Translations under genes and position numbers: made by a program
Source: Methanomethylovorans sp.
GTDB lineage: Archaea; Halobacteriota; Methanosarcinia; Methanosarcinales; Methanosarcinaceae
Direction: 5' to 3'
NCBI GenBank assembly: GCA_020854785.1
Contig: JAHFZE010000086.1
Coordinates: 1 to 6,839 of the forward strand
DNA length: 6,839 bases
Shown: positions 5,557 to 6,839 of the stretch, in pieces
Layout: every line of letters starts with the position of its first letter
Position numbering within the stretch: the stretch's first letter is position 1
Notes under the pieces: model-generated
What the model saw: the letters and a program-made list of their open reading frames with translations, nothing else
Databases searched by the model: none
Told to the model about the DNA's origin: nothing

Positions 5557-6414
5557 ATGAATGAGCAAGGAGTCCTGTGGGCAGACATGAAGAATAAAAT
5601 AATGCACGCAGTAAAGAGCAGGACAGTGGAGATCAGCTCCATTATCTCTGCCCTTCTGCTGTGGCAACTGGTAGCGGACCTTATAGTTCGTAACAAGTTC
5701 TTTCTTCCAAGTATTCTTGATGTCATTTCTGCCGCTGTAACAATAGTTCAGCGCCCATCTGTTTTAGAAATTGGGTCATTGGCCATAGAAATACCAGTGA
5801 TCTTCGTAGACCTCTTACAAAGCTTGTTACATTTTTCCATAGGCATGGTAGCTGCCCTTGTCATAGGAATACCCATAGGCATGATCATGGGCTGGTTCAC
5901 AACATTGAACAGAGTACTTGACCCAATTATCGAGATGTTGAGACCTATACCTCCGCTTGCCTGGATACCTTTTGCCATCATATGGCTAGGCCTCACGCCT
6001 GTATCAGCTGGTTTTCTGATCTTTATAGGAGCTGTGTTCCCGGTTATCATTAACACTTTCACAGGTCTTAAGAACGTACCTAAGGTCTATGTAGAAGCTG
6101 CCAAGGTACTTGGATGCAGGCAGGATCGTGACCTTATAAGATATGTTGCCCTTCCTTCTGCTCTACCGTCAATAGCTGCTGGTATAAGGATAGCTATCGG
6201 TGTGGGATGGATGTGCCTGGTGGCTGCAGAGATGTTCGGGGTGAGTAAATATGGGCTAGGTTTCAAGATATGGCATCATTACCATCTTCACCAGATGGAC
6301 ATGGTGCTCGTGTACATGATGGTCCTGGGCCTTCTGGGACTTTTAATTGACAAGGTCCTCAGATATGTTATCGATGAACACCTGCTCAAATGGCAGGCAG
6401 GAGTTGTCAGATAA
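5557..6414 (+). CDS. ABC transporter permease, NitT/TauT/SsuC type
   Basis: Integral membrane subunit of 285 residues that would form the translocation channel with the neighbouring receptor and ATPase. Hydrophobic segments lie at about 26-44, 90-113, 128-146, 151-168, 203-225 and 247-270, the usual six-helix plan. The third segment carries RPIPPLAWIPFAIIWLGL, a hallmark of the SsuC/TauC group. The cytoplasmic EAA loop is intact: EAA at 180-182, G186, and I194 to P200 in the IRYVALP segment; this docks with the ATPase. The start is uncertain: neither ATG 5557 nor the in-frame ATG 5587 has a well-spaced SD (AAGGAG at 5567-5572 is 14 bases before 5587). Starting at 5587 would remove ten residues without touching any helix. 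The stop overlaps the ATPase start by one base (TAATG), implying translational coupling in one operon. Confidence 0.9.
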   Translation: MNEQGVLWADMKNKIMHAVKSRTVEISSIISALLLWQLVADLIVRNKFFLPSILDVISAAVTIVQRPSVLEIGSLAIEIPVIFVDLLQSLLHFSIGMVAALVIGIPIGMIMGWFTTLNRVLDPIIEMLRPIPPLAWIPFAIIWLGLTPVSAGFLIFIGAVFPVIINTFTGLKNVPKVYVEAAKVLGCRQDRDLIRYVALPSALPSIAAGIRIAIGVGWMCLVAAEMFGVSKYGLGFKIWHHYHLHQMDMVLVYMMVLGLLGLLIDKVLRYVIDEHLLKWQAGVVR

Positions 6415-6839
6415 TGGGAAAGGTTGAAATAAAGAATATTACCCGCGTATTCAGAAAAGAAGGTGCGCCTGAAACCCTTGCATTAGATGACGTGAACCTT
6501 GATATAAATGATAAGGAGTTAGTATGTTTCGTAGGACCGTCGGGTTGCGGCAAGACCACTCTTCTGCGCATCATTGCCGGACTTGATACCCCCGATTCTG
6601 GAGAAATATTATTGGATGGAGCAAAAATATCCATACCTGACTCAAAAAGAGGCATGGTATTTCAGGAATATTCGCTCTTCCCCTGGAGGACCGTCACTGA
6701 GAACATCATCTTTGGTCCGGAGATGAAAGGCATTTCCAGAAAAAAAGCAAAAGAAGATACTGAAAAATACCTTGAGCTGGTGGGCCTTACCCAGTTCAGG
6801 GATAGTTTCCCTTATGAACTATCCGGAGGTATGCGGCAA
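6414..6839 (+). CDS. ABC transporter ATP-binding protein, NitT/TauT/SsuB type (partial, 3' end outside window)
   Basis: Cytoplasmic ATPase that powers the transporter; 142 residues are visible, a little over half of the usual ~250. Walker A is GPSGCGKTT at 41-49, the Q-loop is VFQEYSLFPW at 82-91 (glutamine 84), and the signature motif LSGGMRQ at 136-142 ends exactly at the window edge. Walker B, the switch histidine and the rest lie outside. The LFPWRTV segment after the Q-loop is typical of the nitrate/sulfonate/taurine ATPases. The ATG at 6414 overlaps the permease stop by one base, and AGGAG at 6399-6403 is ten bases upstream. No disruption is seen in the visible part. Confidence 0.93.
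   Translation, partial: MGKVEIKNITRVFRKEGAPETLALDDVNLDINDKELVCFVGPSGCGKTTLLRIIAGLDTPDSGEILLDGAKISIPDSKRGMVFQEYSLFPWRTVTENIIFGPEMKGISRKKAKEDTEKYLELVGLTQFRDSFPYELSGGMRQ

Overview
The window looks like part of a methanogenic archaeal genome, most likely from the Methanosarcinaceae (Methanolobus/Methanococcoides/Methanosarcina relatives). The strongest reason is a giant surface protein with two tandem copies of the S-layer duplication domain (formerly DUF1608; TIGR01567/PF07752 family) known from Methanosarcina S-layers. Supporting signs are AT-rich archaeal TATA-like boxes, Shine-Dalgarno motifs matching the archaeal GGAGGTGATC pattern, and an archaeal HTH regulator. The family and genus placement is inference, since no database search was possible.

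Layout: (1) 1-108, the last 35 codons of an unrecognised plus-strand gene. (2) 153-3854, an S-layer-type protein of 1,233 residues. In order it has a signal peptide, four ~90-residue Ig-like repeats dense in N-glycosylation sequons, two S-layer domains, two further Ig/transthyretin-like modules, a CARDB-like module, one transmembrane helix and a short C-terminal tail. (3) 3830-3876, a hairpin plus T-tract lying across the end of that gene, only a few bases from the end of a convergent gene. (4) 3861-4382 on the minus strand, a 173-residue regulator with an N-terminal HTH and a C-terminal ligand-sensing-like domain. (5) 4383-4528, a compact divergent promoter region with TATA-like boxes for both directions and an inverted repeat TAGGATA-N9-TATCCTA. 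(6) 4529-6839, a NitT/TauT/SsuABC-type ABC transporter operon: lipoprotein substrate-binding protein, permease with an EAA loop, and an ATPase cut by the window end.

How the parts may work together: the divergent regulator is the obvious candidate to control the transporter and itself through the shared intergenic region. The transported compound cannot be read from the sequence. The family handles sulfonates, nitrate, taurine or vitamin precursors, so in a methanogen a small organosulfonate such as coenzyme M is a testable guess only. The S-layer-type gene appears functionally separate from the transporter and is insulated by the shared terminator.

The least ordinary content is the composite S-layer protein, with its sharp split between a sequon-rich repeat arm and nearly sequon-free S-layer domains, together with the regulator/operator arrangement next to the transporter. 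I saw no RNA genes, CRISPR arrays, insertion sequences or frameshifts.
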